Positions 9,401 to 16,700 of a stretch of 64,000 nt of DNA are shown piece after piece; position 1 is the stretch's first letter, and the number at the start of each line of letters is the position of its first letter. A program made the position numbers and the translations under genes. The notes under the pieces were generated by a model. The model worked only from the letters and a program-made list of their open reading frames with translations. It searched no databases and was not told the origin of the DNA. Source of the stretch: Dokdonella sp. (GTDB lineage: Bacteria; Pseudomonadota; Gammaproteobacteria; Xanthomonadales; Rhodanobacteraceae); assembly GCF_017744955.1 (NCBI RefSeq), contig NZ_JAGIAG010000007.1:62001-126000 (forward strand). The letters are read 5' to 3'.

Positions 9401-11362
9401 GGCGGCGCTGCGCGGCACGCGGTGTACCGCCTCGACGCGGTCGGCAACCGCATCGAGGAGACGATCACCGCCGGCGGCGGCCAGACGATCAGCCACAGCA
9501 CGTTGGCCTACGACGCGCGCGACCGGCTGACGAATCGCGACGACGCGACCACCGGCACGCAGGCCGTACTCGGCTACGACGCCAACGGCAATGCCACCGA
9601 GCAGACGATCGGCGGCACTACGCGCACGTTCGGCTACGACCCGCGCAACCGGTTGATGACGCTGGAGCAGCCCGGCGCGCCGCCGTTGACGTTCGACTAC
9701 GACAGTCAAGGGCAGCGCCTGCGCAAGGCGCAAGGCGGCGCCGAGACGCGCTACCAGTACGACGACGGCAGCCTGCTGGCCGAGACGAACGCGATCGGCA
9801 ATGGACTGGCGCGCTATCACTACGGCGCCGGCCAGCTGATCAGCCGCACCGAACTCGGCACCACGCCGACGCAGCGGCACTACCTGCTCGACGCACTGAA
9901 GACGCCGATCGTGCTGCTGACGCAGGACGGAGCGATCAGCGCGAGAACCAGCTACGACGCCTGGGGCGAGGTGCGCCGCCAGCAGGGCAGCGGCGGCGCG
10001 ACGGTCGAGCCGGACCGCACCCGGCCGATCGCGGATCTGGCCAACACCGACAACCAGCCGATCGGCTTCACCGGTTACGTGAAGGACGCCGAAAGCGGCC
10101 TGTACTACGCGAAGGCGCGCTACTACGACCCGGTGATCGCGCGCTTCGTCGCGGAGGATCCGGAGGCGGGCGATCCGATGCAGCCGCCGAGTCTGCATCG
10201 GTATTTGTATGCGTATGCCAATCCGACCGTCTACACCGATCCGTATGGCCGCTGCCCGCTCGAGTCGTTCCGCTGCGGTCTGGAAACCTCGGTCGCGTTT
10301 GCGCCGAACGAGAAAGCGCGCGAGACGGCGAAAGGGGTGCTCGCTCACTACGACGCGCAAATGCAGGCGCGTGCCGATCCGGTCGCGACCGGTATCGCCC
10401 ACAGTTTCATCAATGCTACGCGGAGCCTGACTCAGCTCGCAGGAGACGCGCTCTACACGATTCCGGAAGCACTGCTGCCCGATAGTCTGGATGCGGGTTC
10501 GCGCGTGCGCCTCGGTGCTTTCTTCGTCGGCATGGGCAATCTCATCGCGCATCCGATCGACACGATCGGACAGAACTACGCGGCGACTCTCGACGAAGCG
10601 TCGAGTTTGCGCCAGAGCGGAAATGAGTTCGCCGCGCGGGCGAAAGCGACCGAAGCCAATACGGACATGGTCAGCCTCGCGTTCGGCGGTCCCGGACTGG
10701 CGAGGGGCGTGACACGCTTGGGCACTCGACTGGCTCCGAGCGCGTTGAGAGCCAGTTTGCCCGAGGCGCAGCAAGCGAGGAATGCCTTGCAGGGAGCTCT
10801 GCGGGCTGTGGAAAACCCGTCGGGCGGAGGCCCCGATCTCAGGCCGGTCAGCCCGGTCACTCCGGGCTACAATTTGGAGCGGCGACTGGAGTTGATTGCG
10901 GACTCCGAGTTCGATGCCTTGAATCGAACGCCGAAGGAACCCGTACCGAGTGGCAGCACCTATCAGGAGCGGTTCAATCAGACTCCCGCCAATAACGGAT
11001 GGTGGTCCGGAGAACGCGGCGAATCGACGTTCTATTCAAGCGATCCCGGAGTGAAGAGCATCACGAGGGACCGCGGAGTCGGCTATGCGGACGCGCGCCC
11101 GAACTTCTCGCCGTACGCAGCAGCCGAAGTCGACATCCCGAACATGACGATCAATCGTCGAGCGAATTTCTCACAAGCGGACCAGGTGCTGGCCGACCAG
11201 ATGGGAGTGCCGAAAAGGGAAGTCACGCGTTGGAGAGAAGAGAACAAGTACACCTGGCACGAAGACGATACGACGCGCATGCAGCTCGTTCCCACCGATA
11301 TCAATGGAAAGCACGGACATCTCGGCGGCATCGGTGAACTTAAGCGGCAGAAACAGCCATAG
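482..11362 (+). CDS. RHS/YD-repeat polymorphic toxin, lipoprotein type, with C-terminal HNH (WHE) nuclease domain
   Basis: Protein of 3626 residues. The start at 482 was chosen because it overlaps the previous stop (ATGA) and gives a lipoprotein signal with lipobox VGAC (Cys26). Around residues 300-350 lies a transglutaminase-like segment (NDVDQASLLIALLRASG) in which the usual catalytic Cys position is not Cys, so it is probably inactive. A long region of unassigned beta-rich sequence follows. YD repeats begin near residue 1560 after GNATISEQDIALGG and run to the RHS core end GLYYAKARYYDP...RFVAEDP...YAYANP...DPYG (about 3196-3255). A helical pre-toxin segment of about 240 residues comes next. 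The last 130 residues form the toxin tip, with W3592-H3593-E3594 and H3611/H3613 in a pattern typical of the WHH/WHE branch of HNH/EndoVII nucleases. The tip has less biased codon use than the core, as expected for an exchangeable tip. The next gene is the likely immunity gene. Nuclease activity is inferred from the motif only. Confidence 0.85.
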   Translation: MIRRSTSVALRVLRVALLSAALVGACGIAAKPKASRPAAAKLSAQKPASMPRVSPVVADLLAGVDARASVAQALSELAPSSPRKVAPGDGAFAGYVTALTRVGQGLDAARRGAAANATPALRQAIDAAQAERLLVDARLEAVGAEIAAKSLPALARQRWESHRAALTAMMDSLDRDLATLQTQLAGGRPPGSAGPGDLPERLKQSAGAVRVFGANPLPVHRPHLPARAPSTAPAIAPSYADRSREVEPVAEDLGSSDEAPQSTAVLSKAQSLGYDYTRILDFVRSQVRTQWYAGAQKGADGTLATLAGNDVDQASLLIALLRASGAPARYVRGVVEVPAADLAASLGVHVDEVGRALTVAGVANEPVIAGGRVGAYRIEHVFVSARVPFSAYRGTSAERSGATWIPLLPALKPHVLVPASGIVAQASIDVGALVDGYLEEAQTVSPLAQLEARVNAYLNTLPPPQSLDEQLGRHDVAAPALQVLPAGPPVPIRAVTGEFAVLPDELRQRVSIRVRAGGEETAAMALERDVPVSALRGRRVTLSYEPASIDDGAIADGYGGLGSTPPYLIKLRVVLSVDGVPLVHGTAAVDAGTSLRLEVTFAGPGGEVDYAQQLIAGGYDALVFDVQGEAPALQGDDVSLPGDSEPPAAKLLANLGARYLAAWNAEDEALARLLGVTPLRPFPSLLLVTSQYRVDRIDGTVDALAWQGVALDAGLRPVEPVAQGEDAGVEADWTRMSALQGSVLEHAVFEQQWAVDSVSADNGLAQARAAGTPILHLAPGADTAALNQPAEVVAAVRGWLDRGYGVDIPRDPVLVQHWRGAVWRVENAASGEAGYFIAGALAGGATAMPPELWYFQDLAELLANPYAQQPNEDPDAAVAISLDASTQNQKGVADTDLERPLRAALRDVNGRPVQGGTVVFAVTEGSPKLIDPNGQRVSQLSVLTDRRGVAEARVHLGEKAGDFGYYVLEPSMTYPQWVGLGQVSVTAPNDHGVLYAGEQFRMGTWPGEPGKIDFGLVSGDWMNPGVSYQAMAATVTDAHDNEISNVHLSIGVSTAYGQSPPACVDEAPGPMFPAALFAPGQCPAGAYMLTGNTCAGGSLDVISRPAGAPFNVVPPSAALATVTVTFNAGSASNSVKLYTDDSFYQQLACQHDNALAFLGWATTPPVGQVPLLGQFLAPIDAARPGEVFPVTRRGDIVRGRIRRSSPPTVEWTPVNDAQITFALTNASGENLRNIGGGSYLWEMRAGATPGQIRGNVWAYIPPENRRFALQLLSPNADQPGGDGILHGWVVDPAAPQVDPPIVPLTPFNASDAAIRITANFRPSDYRAAPLNLQLLADEEVVVDCPVPLGDAAMFCKADRGLRIEPDRRYVARTVLNDGTPYRMVSGDTEVHFGQGLIAGYGVVPVSSDPGANPPAPPLDPLQVAALIGGRYPQRIKMTTDLDVATQYVCPIGESFAFMLAQDAHVTLKFLRLDSSGNPSPISAWTPLDDEAMTQGVHTLALSPQELRFGEYAYELSAVGADGSTEVRRGRASNVLNRHDSLPLAHPIVKGVDVFSGNATISEQDIALGGRGPGIKLTRTYASHQGGQRGVLGYGWTTELDGQVRATGCNERIVSGSAGQGMTFVPDYVDATGAQVFKPLHGYHATLVQRQGEYDLYAKDGTRYHYGQFDPTGPRLNLVVDPNGNQVDYLYETQGGVPRVAHVRDGAGRQIDLVYQTLSFTQTFGDITVHDSALLLTQAKGPLGLIIDYTYDADGNLQRVQRSDGSGSGRAQSYVYHDYGGLISGSPTGDPLYFHFGYRLEEAANALNNAKRSYVYDLQWSGVDTPDGILYVPEQRVKKLTEPDGGETAFVYDGVRGLSPVGSTVTDARGHPTTYALNRYGAAERVTDAVGTTQTEWDFAHLLPHRVTDAENTVTTYVYDANGNTLSEEIQHASGTQSRSWTYRAAEEFDPPYVRNRPGTYTDPRGIVATYTYDAHGNRRSVERGGVTERDDYQANGDRITHTDGTGKIWRYGYDDYGTPSTVEDPARNTRTTTYDARGRKIADTDPNGNTTKTRYDADDRPLEITYPAVAAGTGKRVFAYDDVADRSTETNPRDTQTVSAYDAMGRLVGVTTPAGTRSLHYDRNGNKLDESDFAGGVTRYEYDEANRLTYKRESEGRTTRYEYDRLGHVVRETVGEGDTAAGSARVTEYVYADPAYRRTDVRRRLTGPDGDTWAVEHTGYDGNGNAVLTRDALNRETTREYDQRDRLRVQREPLGRTTTIAYDDADRKTKETLANVGGSGDQVREWSYDDAGRVRATVDAEGARRTTEYDRNGNVTLGRDGNGGTVISTYDALNRLLTQSGPETGQATAYGYDLNGNRTREVWANGRTITHVYDPLDRRTDSSDEEGRFEHLTYRPDGEIETRTDANGRVTTDHYDGLRRLVRQELPRVDGTPRELKMRYDVHGDVVGETDAGNHETIHDYDSLGRRTSTRLPDVDGASATHTTAYDLVGNVKSQTDARGNTTTFEVDELNRRVLQTDPADGSGEVHTQSWRYDAAGNEVEHTDRRGIATLTSYDRMNRVTGRMRDLLMLETLTRDAEGNVLTSLDAKRRLTTDTYDRANRRLSETRPLDAKRSWTYFPLGDVKSETDADGRTTTYTYTPRRYLATQTNAAGETTTHTYDGEGHRLTTERPLGENSTWHYAYDAADRLRTVTDPERNVTTYGYDADGNRTSIEDANHHVTTFGYDARHRLRSRNYPSVGGVAAVHAWTYDADGNPAVETTPNGDAIATTYDALGRLARATYANAQPGAVSATDYRYDGNGNQVTLTEQVQGGAPRSETRRYDRFDRLERVADVLGRSVDTGYDEVGNRTSLIDADGRTTVWTYDALNRNRTVAVPGQGTTNLDYFPSGKLQLVTRPDGSTSETGYDLAGRIESIAHAKAGVAIARLHYRYDLNGNRVEQKESNGAATANGEETTTYVYDLADRLTEITEADPAGGAARHAVYRLDAVGNRIEETITAGGGQTISHSTLAYDARDRLTNRDDATTGTQAVLGYDANGNATEQTIGGTTRTFGYDPRNRLMTLEQPGAPPLTFDYDSQGQRLRKAQGGAETRYQYDDGSLLAETNAIGNGLARYHYGAGQLISRTELGTTPTQRHYLLDALKTPIVLLTQDGAISARTSYDAWGEVRRQQGSGGATVEPDRTRPIADLANTDNQPIGFTGYVKDAESGLYYAKARYYDPVIARFVAEDPEAGDPMQPPSLHRYLYAYANPTVYTDPYGRCPLESFRCGLETSVAFAPNEKARETAKGVLAHYDAQMQARADPVATGIAHSFINATRSLTQLAGDALYTIPEALLPDSLDAGSRVRLGAFFVGMGNLIAHPIDTIGQNYAATLDEASSLRQSGNEFAARAKATEANTDMVSLAFGGPGLARGVTRLGTRLAPSALRASLPEAQQARNALQGALRAVENPSGGGPDLRPVSPVTPGYNLERRLELIADSEFDALNRTPKEPVPSGSTYQERFNQTPANNGWWSGERGESTFYSSDPGVKSITRDRGVGYADARPNFSPYAAAEVDIPNMTINRRANFSQADQVLADQMGVPKREVTRWREENKYTWHEDDTTRMQLVPTDINGKHGHLGGIGELKRQKQP

Positions 11363-11372
11363 GGAAAGAGCG

Positions 11373-11852
11373 ATGCCAAAGTTGATTGACGCGGTGGCGG
11401 GTGAACTCGATTACGAGTACGGATGGTGTCGGACGGTGAGCGTGGAATTCCTCGGGAAGACGCGTTCTATCCAGCTGGCCTTCTCTGGCGAGGAAGATCG
11501 AGAGCTGGACGAGGGGCAGCGCGAGGCGTTTTCGGCGTTCTGGTCTTCGAAGGAACGATTGCTGTCGGACGCCGAAGCGGCGATCTTCGAGCACTATCAA
11601 TCGATCCGCCCCGACGTACTGGCGAGAGTGTCCGCGGATGTCCGCGAGGAAATGGCTCCGCCTGTCGAGCGTACGGAGGACCTCGATCGAGTCGTTCGTC
11701 TGGAGACGCTGTTCTTTCCCGATGACTTCGGTTCTGGCAAACGGGTCGCGGGCTTGCTCGCAGATTGCAGTTGGGATCCCGCTCTCGGCTTGGCCGTGCG
11801 TTTCGAAGACGAACGCGTCGTGGAGGTAGGGCCGCAAGACATCGTGTTGTGA
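11373..11852 (+). CDS. Probable immunity protein for the RHS nuclease (DUF6985-like)
   Basis: Small acidic soluble protein of 159 residues starting 10 bases after the toxin stop, with GGGAAAGAG just upstream of the ATG as ribosome binding site. It has no signal peptide or membrane segment, as expected for a cytoplasmic immunity protein. Features are an N-terminal beta segment (VEFLGKTRSIQLAFSGEED), a central helical stretch (FEHYQSIRPDVLARV) and a C-terminal beta segment ending VEVGPQDIVL. This pattern resembles the DUF6985/DUF2004 group often found after polymorphic toxins. The family assignment is from memory of the pattern and is moderate; the role rests mainly on position directly after an RHS toxin tip. 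Codon use is less GC-biased than in the surrounding genes, consistent with being exchanged together with the tip. Confidence 0.65.
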   Translation: MPKLIDAVAGELDYEYGWCRTVSVEFLGKTRSIQLAFSGEEDRELDEGQREAFSAFWSSKERLLSDAEAAIFEHYQSIRPDVLARVSADVREEMAPPVERTEDLDRVVRLETLFFPDDFGSGKRVAGLLADCSWDPALGLAVRFEDERVVEVGPQDIVL

Positions 11853-11917
11853 TCGGCGGATGCCGAGACAGTCGCCGAAAAACCTCGTCGGCTTCCAACC
11901 GAATTGCTCTGCTTCCG

Positions 11918-13687
11918 TCACTCTCGGTGACGAAGACGAGGACATCGTGCTTCCATTACGACGAGCACGACGAGTGCCAGCAAGGCGCATAGACTAATCC
12001 ACGTCGCAACGAGCCGATCGACCGTGGAACGAAATGCCTGCACGCCCCGGTGATCGCCAGCCGGCAACTGGAACAGCAACGCACCGATTCGATCGCAGGA
12101 CGTGGCGACCTCCGCCCCGTCGACTTCGATCGCCCAGCCCGGAAAGCAGAGCGTCTTCACCCGCACGGTCGCTTCGTCGGCAGCTCGCACGTCCCATACG
12201 CGTCGTTCGTCGCGGTCTTCCAGCAGCGTGACAGTCGCCTCACCGCGGAGCGTGGTCCAGGCCGGACCGGAATTGCGCATCAAACCGAGTGGTGCCGCGC
12301 GCGGGACGTGTTCCGGCGGGTCGAGGCGTGGCGCTTCGAGCGCCCAGGCGATCTGCGCCGGCGTCGTGCGCGCGACCGGCGGCAGCACGATTCCGCCGCC
12401 GCAGACGAGCGGCAGCGACAGCGCGAAGGCGGCCGGCGGCAACGACGCGAGCGCGACGGCAGCGAGGCGCGAAGCGGGGCCTGCGTGGCGCACCGCGAGC
12501 GCGATCGCGGCACCGGCGACCAGCGCGAACAGCGGCAGCCAGCGCCAGCCGAATTGCAGCTGCGCGGCGCCGGGCACGTAGCGGTAGAACGCGGTGCCGA
12601 GCGGCGTGGCGAGTGCGAGCAGGACGAACGCGGCCACGCCGAGGCGCCGGATGGCGGCGCGATCGGACGACGTGGCGGATGCCGAGCGCTCCACGAACAC
12701 CCAGGCTGCCGCGAGCGCGGCGGCCAGCGTCAGCGCGGTCGCTTCCAGATAGAGACCGTCGCCGCGCGCGCGGTGCAGCGAGTCGATCGACGGATCGAAC
12801 AGCAGGTTGCGGCGCCAATCGAGCGCGCCGCCGAGCAGCGCTTCGGCGTGCACGTAGCGCAGCTCCCATAGCGCCGGCAGCCAGTAGAACGCGGCGAGCG
12901 CGAAGCCGAGGCCGAGGCCGGCGGCGATCGTGACGATTCGGCGCCGTCCTTCCGCCGAGGCCAGGTCCGGCAACGCGAGCAAGGCCAGCGCGACGCCGAG
13001 CATCAGCGCGCTCGGCAGGTGCGCCAGCAGGACGCACGCGAACGGCACGCCGATCGCCGCCACGCCGGCGCCGCGGCGCGCGCTCCAGGCGCCGAGCAGC
13101 ACCAGTGGCGACAGCGCTGTGGCCAGCGCCGCGGCTGGCAGGTTGTAGCGATAGATCAGCATTAGCAGTGGTGGCGACAGGATGGCGGCCGCCGCCGGCA
13201 TGGCCGCCGCGGTACCGCCGAAGACTCGATACCAGCGCCAGGCCGCGAAAGCGCCGACCGCGACGGCGGTGGTGTAGACGAGTTTCAACGCCGTCAGCGC
13301 CGAAGCGCCGCACGCCGTCGCGGCGGCGGCCAGCCAATAGGCCAGCGGTCCGTAGAACACGAACGTCGGCGCTCCGTAGCCGCCGTTCGCCGCGGCGATC
13401 CAGCGCGGATACGCGGTGCCCTGGCCGACGGCGCGCGAGAACTCCTGGATCCAGAACAGGTGCAGCGGCCAGTCGAAGTACGCCGCCACGCCCGGCACCA
13501 GCCACAGCGGCAGCACCGCGACGATCACGGCGATGCCGATCGCCCACGCGGCGCAGGGCGGCGTGTCGGCAGGACGGGTCAGCACGGCGGGCTCCGCATC
13601 GGAGTATTGAACGTCGTCGGTAACGGCTTGACCAGGACTTCGATTCGCAGGCCGCGCACGAGTCGCCGGCGCCGCCCGCTTCGGCAT
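11918..13687 (-). CDS. Polytopic membrane protein of unknown function (6-pyruvoyl-tetrahydropterin synthase-related type)
   Basis: About 590 residues with some ten or more hydrophobic segments. The pattern is a first membrane helix (AIGIAVIVAVLPLWLVPGVAA), an extracytoplasmic loop with YFDWPLHLFWIQEFSRA and YPRWIAAANGGYG, a series of Ala/Leu-rich helices, and a C-terminal extracytoplasmic beta domain before a last helix (ISLCALLALVVLVVME). This resembles the bacterial membrane proteins labelled 6-pyruvoyl-tetrahydropterin synthase-related and the YfhO-like glycan enzymes of the GT-C fold. The enzyme activity is unknown. The start is uncertain: an ATG at 13747 would overlap the start codon of the divergent kinase gene. 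The ATG at 13687 is listed, but neither has a clear ribosome binding site, and a GTG about 35 codons further in is also possible. Confidence 0.6.
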   Translation of the reverse strand: MPKRAAPATRARPANRSPGQAVTDDVQYSDAEPAVLTRPADTPPCAAWAIGIAVIVAVLPLWLVPGVAAYFDWPLHLFWIQEFSRAVGQGTAYPRWIAAANGGYGAPTFVFYGPLAYWLAAAATACGASALTALKLVYTTAVAVGAFAAWRWYRVFGGTAAAMPAAAAILSPPLLMLIYRYNLPAAALATALSPLVLLGAWSARRGAGVAAIGVPFACVLLAHLPSALMLGVALALLALPDLASAEGRRRIVTIAAGLGLGFALAAFYWLPALWELRYVHAEALLGGALDWRRNLLFDPSIDSLHRARGDGLYLEATALTLAAALAAAWVFVERSASATSSDRAAIRRLGVAAFVLLALATPLGTAFYRYVPGAAQLQFGWRWLPLFALVAGAAIALAVRHAGPASRLAAVALASLPPAAFALSLPLVCGGGIVLPPVARTTPAQIAWALEAPRLDPPEHVPRAAPLGLMRNSGPAWTTLRGEATVTLLEDRDERRVWDVRAADEATVRVKTLCFPGWAIEVDGAEVATSCDRIGALLFQLPAGDHRGVQAFRSTVDRLVATWISLCALLALVVLVVMEARCPRLRHRE

Positions 13688-13745
13688 CGGTTGCGTTCGG
13701 AGTCGGAGCGGGTATGTTCGTTTCTTTTCGCAGTCCCGCTCCTGC

Positions 13746-16700
13746 ATGCAGGCATTCCGGTTTCCCTGGCGCCTCGCCGCGCTCGCCGTCGCGGCGCTGA
13801 CCTGCGGCTCGGCCGTCGCCGCGGCGGAATCGGGTCGGCGCTGGGTGCAGCATCACTACGGTTCGGTCGACGGACTGCCGGTCGGCAGCGCGAACTCGGC
13901 GCAGATCGACACCGATGGTTTCCTGTGGCTGGCGACGCACGACGGCCTCGCGCGCTTCGACGGCGAACGCTTCGAGGTGCACGAGTCGATGCGCTTCCCG
14001 GCGATGTCGGGCAACCGCGTGCATTCGCTGCGCAAGGACACGGCCGGTCGCCTGTTCGCCTATACCGAGCACGGCGACTGGCTGCAGGTGCGCTCCGGTT
14101 CCGTCGAGCGCGTCGATCTCGGCGCCGACGGCTCGCAGGACGTGCGCTACGTGGATGCCGGCAGTCTGTGCGTCACCACCGCCGCTGCGATGCATTGCCC
14201 GGACGGCAGCGGCGCGTTTCCGGCATGGGTGCGTTTTCCGGCGGCCGCGGATCCGGCGCTGGCGCTGCGCGGGCCGGACGACGCGGCTTGGCTGATGACG
14301 CGCTCGGGCGACATCTGGCGACACCGGCAGGGCGAATGGCGGCTCGCGCGTCGTGTCGCGGCACGCGCCGGCTCGTTGCCGCCGCTGTATGCGGCGACGC
14401 TCGCCGACGGCAGTTTCTGGACGGAAGTCTCCGGCCGCCTGCTGCGCGTGTCGCGCGACGGAACGGAGACGCTCTGGACCGGCGAGGAAGATCCGCATGC
14501 GGTCACGCAACTGCAGCGCGCCGCCGACGGCCGGCTCTGGATCGGCGCCGCCGACGGCGTCTTCGTGGTCGAGGCCGGACGGCCGCGGCGCGTCTTCGTC
14601 GACGCGGCGACGACGTCCGCGGAGGGATATCGCAGCTGGCAGGCGCCTGACGCTGCGGTCTGGGTCGCCGAAGCCGGGCGGTTGTGGCGACTTGCGTCGG
14701 ACGCGCCCGCGGCGTCGCCGGCGCCGTCACCGGTGCTGGCCAGCAGCGGCGAGATCCGCGACGTGCTGTTCGGCGAGGAAGGCATCGTCTGGGCGATGAC
14801 GTTGCGCGACGGGCTGTACCGCCTCAATCGCGCGCGCGTGGAACTGCTCGACGCGGCTGCGGGACTGGCCGGCGGCAACATCTACGGCGTCGCGCAGGGC
14901 ACCGACGGCACGATGTGGCTGGGCAGCCTCGGCAACGGTCTGTTCTCGATCGACGCGGACGGCCGTGTGCAGCGCTACGGGCGCGAGCACGGCCTGCCCG
15001 GTGAGAATCCGTGGCTGGTCGCCACCGCGCCGGACGGCAGCCTCTACGTCGGCACCTACGCGCCGGGATTGTGGCGACGCGCGCCCGGCGCGGCGCGTTT
15101 CGAGGCCGTGCCGCTGCCGGAAGAACTGCTCGGCGAGCAGGTGCTGGCGGTGGCGTTCGACGCCGCCGGGCAGGCATGGCTCGGCACCACCGCGGGCGCG
15201 TGGCGGCGCACGCGCGAGGGATGGCAGCGGCAATGGCCGCGCGAGCCGCGCCGGGCGAAGGTGAACGCGCTGGCGATGGCCGACGGGAAGACCTGGTTCG
15301 GCGGCGCGGAAGGCGTGTGGCTGCAGCGCGGCGAGGAGGGGCACGCCGTCGCGGGCGCGCTGCTCGAGCGGACCTCGGTGCGCGATCTCCATCTGGCCGG
15401 CGACGGCGCGTTGTGGATCAGCACCGACGGCCGCGGCCTGGTGCGCGTGGCCGCCGACGATCCGTTCGGCCGCAAGGCGATGCAGCTCGGACGCGCGCAG
15501 GGCTTGCCGTCGAACAGCCCGCACACGGTGCGCGAGGACGCGCACGGCCATCTGTGGGTCAACAGCAACCAGGGCATCTTCCGCATCAGCCGTCCGGGTC
15601 TCGCCGCGCTGCTCGCCGGCGAAGGGCACGGCCTGTCGCCGCTGGTGCTGGGGCTGTCCGACGGCCTGACCGAGCTGGAAGGCAACGGCGGCGTGCAGCC
15701 GGCCGCGGCGTGGGATCGGCAGGGACGGTTGTGGTTCCCGTCGCAGAGCGGCGTGGTGCGCTTCGATCCGCTGGAGATCCCGCTGCACGAGCGTCCGCCG
15801 CGCGCGGTCATCAACGGCCTGGAAAGTGAAGGACGCGAGGTGCCGGTCGGCGCCGACGGCGGCCTGCCGGTCGGCGTGCGCAACGTGCTGATCCGCTACG
15901 GCGCCGCCGATCTCGGCGGCAGCGGCGAGAACCGCTTCCGCTATCGGCTGCTGCCGCAGGATCACGGCTGGACCGACGCGCTGTCGGAGCGCTCCGCCGC
16001 GTTCGCGGCGCTGCCGCCGGGGCGCTACCGGTTCGAACTGCTCGCCGGCAACAGCGACGGCATCTGGGCGCGCGCGCCGACCGGATTGGAATTCGAGGTG
16101 CCGCCGCGCTGGCACGAGACCACCGCGGTGCGCTTCGCGGCGCTGGCCGGAATCGGATTGTGCCTGCTGGCGCTGGTGCGCCTGCGTCTGCATCGCCTGC
16201 GCCGGCGCGCGATCGAGCTGGATCGGCAGGTGCGCCAGCGCACGCAGGAACTCAGCCACGAGAAAAGCCTCGCCGAGGCGACCTTGTCGGAGCTGGCGGA
16301 AACGCACGCGGAACTTGCGCGCACGCATCGCCAGATCGAGGACCGCAACCTGCGCCTCGCGGCGCAGGCGCAGCGCCTGGAGACCCTCGACCAGTTCCGT
16401 TCGCGCCTGCTCGCCGACGTCAGCCACGAACTGCGCACGCCGGTGATGCTGGTGTCGCTGCCGCTGCAGGAGTTGCAGGCGCACGCCGGCGCACTCGGCG
16501 CGGCCGAGCGCGGACGGCTGGATCTTTCCTTACGCCAGCTCGATCGCCTGCGCGGGCTGGTCGAACAATTGGTCGGGCTGGTGCAGGCCGAATCCGGCCA
16601 GATGCGCCTGCGCCTGCGCCGGCTCGACCTGCCGGCGCTGCTCGGCGACATCGTCGCCGGCTATCGCCCGATGATCGAGCGCGTCGGCGCCGAGCTGGTG

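Noticed and set aside
5150..10250. Repeat array suggestive of CRISPR or tandem DNA repeats
   Set aside because: The periodicity comes from degenerate YD peptide repeats in a single open frame; no identical DNA repeats with spacers.
2378..10774. Minus-strand open frame of about 2800 codons opposite the RHS gene
   Set aside because: It is the shadow of YD-repeat codons in GC-rich DNA. The peptide is Arg/Val-rich low-complexity and has no ribosome binding site or domain; the plus-strand frame has clear YD repeats.
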